Shown: positions 61,518-64,000 of the stretch, in pieces
How positions within the stretch are numbered: position 1 is the first letter of the stretch
Layout: the number at the start of each line of letters is the position of its first letter
Assembly: GCA_020634415.1 (NCBI GenBank)
Contig: JACKBT010000004.1
Coordinates: forward strand, 62,001-126,000
Length of the DNA: 64,000 nucleotides
Source of the DNA: Ardenticatenaceae bacterium
GTDB taxonomy: Bacteria > Chloroflexota > Anaerolineae > Promineifilales > Promineifilaceae
Direction of reading: 5' to 3'
Made by a program: the position numbers and the translations under genes
Notes under the pieces: generated by a model
What the model saw: the letters and a program-made list of their open reading frames with translations, nothing else
The model's database searches: none
What the model was told of the DNA's origin: nothing

Positions 61518-63842
61518 ATGCCTACATTAGATACGCTACAAGAAAATGACCTGAAAACGGCTATGAAAATCGGTTCTATTAAGAAGGGCTGGGGGTATCA
61601 GTCGCGGGTGCAGAATGGGGTACGGCGTGGTGAAACACTGCAAGCGGAGGTGCGTGGTTCGTCGCTGTACCAGGTGGACATTGAGGTTACGTCCAATAAT
61701 ATTTTGGCGACTTGCAGTTGCCATTATGATTGGGGTGGTTATTGCAAGCATGTTGCGGCGGTGCTGTTGAAGTGGATTTATTCTAGGGAGAGTTTTAGTG
61801 TGGGAACGGCCGTTGCCACCCCCACCAACGCCATCCTCCAAACCACCCCCAGCCCCCGGCCACCCTCTACCACCCCCCAACAGAAACCTGCCTGGCTGCA
61901 AACCCCCTTTAACGAGCGCCAAGAACTCTACCAAAACCATCTCAAAAGCTGGTTAAGCTGTTACCGCATTCAAGATTTGCGCGAATTAGCCCAAAAAAAG
62001 GATTGGGCAATCAGCGGCACCCGCAAAGACGACATCATCGCCCAGATCATAGGCCACATGTTGCAACCCGGAATCGTCCTCAAAACCCTGCAAAATCTGG
62101 ACGAAGAACACCGTCAGGTTTATCAAGCATTAGCTCTCCTTCATACAAAGGTTTACCTTAAGGAAGACCTTCTAGAAACGCTAACCCAACAGTGGGGGCC
62201 ACTCAAGCAATACAAAAAAATTGCCACCTATGTCTCTCACCTCATTGATGAGGGTCTGGCTCTGCCGGGTGACTTTAGTGATGATTTTCCCCGTCCTTTG
62301 TGCATCATCCCCACCAAACTGCGCCAGGTTTTACCCCCTTTGCTGGCAGATCGCCTGCCCGAAGCCAGCCTGCCTGACCATAATCAAAGCGAACTCCAAC
62401 TGGCCGATCCAGACAACTTTGTCCATACAACCACTCAGATCATTCTCTTCTTAGAACAGACCACCCCCGATTTGCGCCGCCCCATGCCTCGTCCGAGCAT
62501 CGAAAAATTCGTTGAATTCCTGCGCCATTGGGATTATGTGCCTGAAGAAGTTGCCCAGGCTCAGGCTGATAATAAATTAAAAGGACATGATCCCAAATTC
62601 GGTCTGACGGTGCCGGCACCGCTCCCTCCGCTCAATGATGAGACGGTCAAACGCCTGTCTCCCATAGCTGGCGATGCTGACCGTTTGTCTTTCTTCTACA
62701 ATTTGGCCGTAGCCGCGGGGTTGTTGCAGCCGGGCAGCCCTGTGCAAGCCTGGCGCGAAGTGCGCGAACAGTTTTTGCGCCACAAGGCGGCGGAGCAGTG
62801 GGCTATTTTGGCTCGCACCTACTTTGAGATGACAACATGGAGCGAAATTTGGCTGGTTTTGGCGGAACGGCCGAATCTCCACCTCAAACGCAGCAAAGGT
62901 TACTATTACCAAAATCAATACCCAGAGAATCTCTACCAAAACCTGGCCTTATTCCGCCAGCAAGTGCTGCAAGTTTTGGCTTGTTTGCCCGATGATCGCT
63001 GGTTTAGCCTGCGGGCAGTAAACGATATTCTGGCCCTCATTTGGACACGTTTTGATGGTTGGGGCTGGAGTCACAATCGCTATGGCAACAATGTGCCTCC
63101 ACCCTGGTTTTTGGAGCAAGACGGCCGTTCCCTAGACACCGCCAACAACAAAGCCGACTGGCATATGGCGCAGGGAGCCTTCATCAAACACCTCATCCAA
63201 GGCCCCCTCCACTGGCTCGGCCTGGTTGATCTGAGCCTGAGTTATGGCGAACTGACCGCTTTTCGGCTGCACGGTCTGGCCGACCTGTTTTGGGACAAAA
63301 CGCCAGCCCCCCCGATGCGTGGGCAAGCGGTGGCTCAGGCAGCGGTAAAGGCAGATGAGGGGAAACCAGCCTCTGCCGCCATCACCATCACCGACACCAC
63401 CATCACCGTAGACCCTGCCGCCATCAGTGCCCAGGCCCACAACTACCTCGACAACATTGCCATTTTAGGCGAAGCCGATCCTGGCCGTTTCGTTTACCGC
63501 CTCTACGCCCCCGCCGCCCATCAAGCCTTTGAAAGCGGCCAAACGCTCGACCAAATCTTAGAAGCTTGGGGCAAACTCTTCGACATCCCCATCCCTGATG
63601 CCATCCAAAGCCAACTGACGGCCTGGTGGCAAGCCTACGGCCAGGTGCGCCTCTACGAAAACGTTACCGTCATCGAATTCGGTGATGACTATGCCCTGGC
63701 CGAAATGAAAGCCGCCACTTCTCTGGAAAAACATCTCATCGCCGAAATCTCCCCCCGCCTCATCCTCATCCCCGAACCAAGCATAGACATCCTTGTGGCA
63801 GAGTTGGAGAAGGCAGGGTACACCCCCAAACAAAGCAATTAA
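61518..63842 (+). CDS. SWIM zinc-finger and helicase-associated (XPB N-terminal-like) protein
   Basis: 774 residues. SWIM motif at 60-80: C-S-C then G-Y-C-K-H-V (CxCxnCxH), a DNA- or protein-binding zinc site. A proline/threonine linker follows, then a SAP-like motif near 155-180 (L-R-E-L-A-Q-K-K, G-T-R-K-D-D-I-I). The long middle is helical, and the last 130 residues (P-R-L-I-L-I-P-E-P, V-A-E-L-E-K-A-G-Y) resemble the helicase-associated XPB/Ssl2 N-terminal domain. There are no helicase motifs. It likely works with the adjacent XPB helicase on DNA; what it does is unknown. Confidence 0.75.
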   Translation: MPTLDTLQENDLKTAMKIGSIKKGWGYQSRVQNGVRRGETLQAEVRGSSLYQVDIEVTSNNILATCSCHYDWGGYCKHVAAVLLKWIYSRESFSVGTAVATPTNAILQTTPSPRPPSTTPQQKPAWLQTPFNERQELYQNHLKSWLSCYRIQDLRELAQKKDWAISGTRKDDIIAQIIGHMLQPGIVLKTLQNLDEEHRQVYQALALLHTKVYLKEDLLETLTQQWGPLKQYKKIATYVSHLIDEGLALPGDFSDDFPRPLCIIPTKLRQVLPPLLADRLPEASLPDHNQSELQLADPDNFVHTTTQIILFLEQTTPDLRRPMPRPSIEKFVEFLRHWDYVPEEVAQAQADNKLKGHDPKFGLTVPAPLPPLNDETVKRLSPIAGDADRLSFFYNLAVAAGLLQPGSPVQAWREVREQFLRHKAAEQWAILARTYFEMTTWSEIWLVLAERPNLHLKRSKGYYYQNQYPENLYQNLALFRQQVLQVLACLPDDRWFSLRAVNDILALIWTRFDGWGWSHNRYGNNVPPPWFLEQDGRSLDTANNKADWHMAQGAFIKHLIQGPLHWLGLVDLSLSYGELTAFRLHGLADLFWDKTPAPPMRGQAVAQAAVKADEGKPASAAITITDTTITVDPAAISAQAHNYLDNIAILGEADPGRFVYRLYAPAAHQAFESGQTLDQILEAWGKLFDIPIPDAIQSQLTAWWQAYGQVRLYENVTVIEFGDDYALAEMKAATSLEKHLIAEISPRLILIPEPSIDILVAELEKAGYTPKQSN

Positions 63843-63851
63843 GAAGGATGA

Positions 63852-64000
63852 ATGAGCCAAGAAATCTTAAATCTCCTAGACACCTATAACAGCAACAATC
63901 TGTGGGAAATGGCGCGAGAGGCCAATTTGCCGGGGACGACGGGCGTGAAATTGAAGAAGGCTCAATTGCTAAAATTGATGCAGGAGGAGTATTTTAAGCC
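63852..64000 (+). CDS. Start of a SAP-motif protein, 3' end outside window
   Basis: ATG 63852 follows AAGAAGG by four bases and is 10 bp after the previous stop. The 49 visible residues contain L-W-E-M-A-R-E-A-N-L-P-G-T-T-G followed by L-K-K-A-Q-L-L-K-L-M, a SAP-like helix-turn-helix much like the one in the preceding gene. The ATG four bases earlier gives a frame closed after 13 codons. It probably belongs to the same operon as XPB; the rest cannot be judged. Confidence 0.7.
   Translation, partial: MSQEILNLLDTYNSNNLWEMAREANLPGTTGVKLKKAQLLKLMQEEYFK

Larger units (their letters stand above)
127..63128. repeat. Highly iterated palindrome ACGGCCGT (usually AACGGCCGTT) dispersed through the whole window
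   Basis: Reading the whole window I counted about 93 exact copies of the 8-bp palindrome ACGGCCGT, plus several dozen one-mismatch forms such as ACGGCCGA, GCGGCCGT and TCGGCCGT. An 8-mer should occur once or twice in 64 kb of this composition. Copies lie in nearly every gene and in some spacers, on both gene orientations and in all three frames. In proteins they read as N-G-R, T-A-V or R-P followed by a variable residue. Typical sites are 127-134, 1563-1570, 19976-19983, 56860-56867, 61806-61813 and 63121-63128. The organisation resembles the cyanobacterial HIP1 octamer. The function is unknown; a methylation or recombination signal is possible. Confidence 0.95.

Noticed and set aside
1..64000. 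tRNA or rRNA genes
   Set aside because: I looked through the spacers for cloverleaf arms, the T-loop GTTCRA and CCA ends and found nothing convincing.

Overview
The window looks like a chromosome segment of a Chloroflexota bacterium, most likely an Anaerolineae-type filamentous lineage. The phylum call is an inference and rests on gene content: two giant class III cyclase/AAA/TPR proteins, a bacterial XPB helicase, MoxR-DUF58-DUF4129 clusters, a GH13_18 phosphorylase, phosphatidylcholine synthase, and the absence of typical proteobacterial operons. It is gene-dense with ordinary housekeeping and accessory genes. No rRNA, tRNA, phage, complete insertion sequence or CRISPR array was seen.

Layout: 1-3324 is the 3' part of a giant TPR protein. 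3328-11114 (minus) holds an M23/SH3/glycoside-hydrolase fusion, a MerR regulator coupled to a cyclase-AAA-TPR protein, and a membrane protein. 11408-15649 (minus) carries three tandem CNNM/CorC proteins. 16078-20074 has a GH13_18 phosphorylase, a small unknown protein and a WD40/zinc-ribbon protein. 20089-24830 (minus) has acyl-CoA ligase with phosphatidylcholine synthase, a broken metallo-beta-lactamase gene, and an overlapping PHP/TIGR04076/AhpD-like operon. 24916-36418 has a membrane MutS-like ATPase, an FHA-GAF-PAS histidine kinase, a WYL regulator, a DUF218 protein, the second cyclase giant and a metallophosphoesterase. 36521-40657 is protein quality control (CbpA-like, HtrA-like lipoprotein, VLRF1-type release-factor homologue with a leader ORF) plus a uracil-DNA glycosylase-like gene. 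40888-46471 is a GPDPase_memb-DUF4129-DUF4350-MoxR-DUF58 operon. 46577-48843 is a carbamoyltransferase triad, followed by heptose genes gmhA and gmhB, SRAP and a second MoxR-DUF58 pair (to 53325), and a CysQ-like phosphatase. 55381-58982 has a GT39-like glycosyltransferase and cystathionine beta-synthase. 59724 to the end has XPB, a SWIM/helicase-associated protein and the start of a SAP-like gene.

The most unusual content is not the genes but the repeat landscape. First, the palindrome ACGGCCGT occurs about 90 times (hand count) in and between genes, in all reading frames, where one or two would be expected; at many sites the upper strand switches from G-rich to C-rich exactly at the palindrome. 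Second, five 91-94 bp miniature elements of two subfamilies each have GTAA-type terminal inverted repeats and a perfect 8-bp target duplication. Third, a roughly 100-bp element has inserted, with CTAG duplication, into a hairpin made of iterated heptads. Fourth, many gene borders carry long hairpins built from iterated 7- or 8-nt units, and other elements sit inside their loops. The combination of a highly iterated octamer palindrome and heptad arrays parallels the HIP1 and STRR repeats of cyanobacteria.
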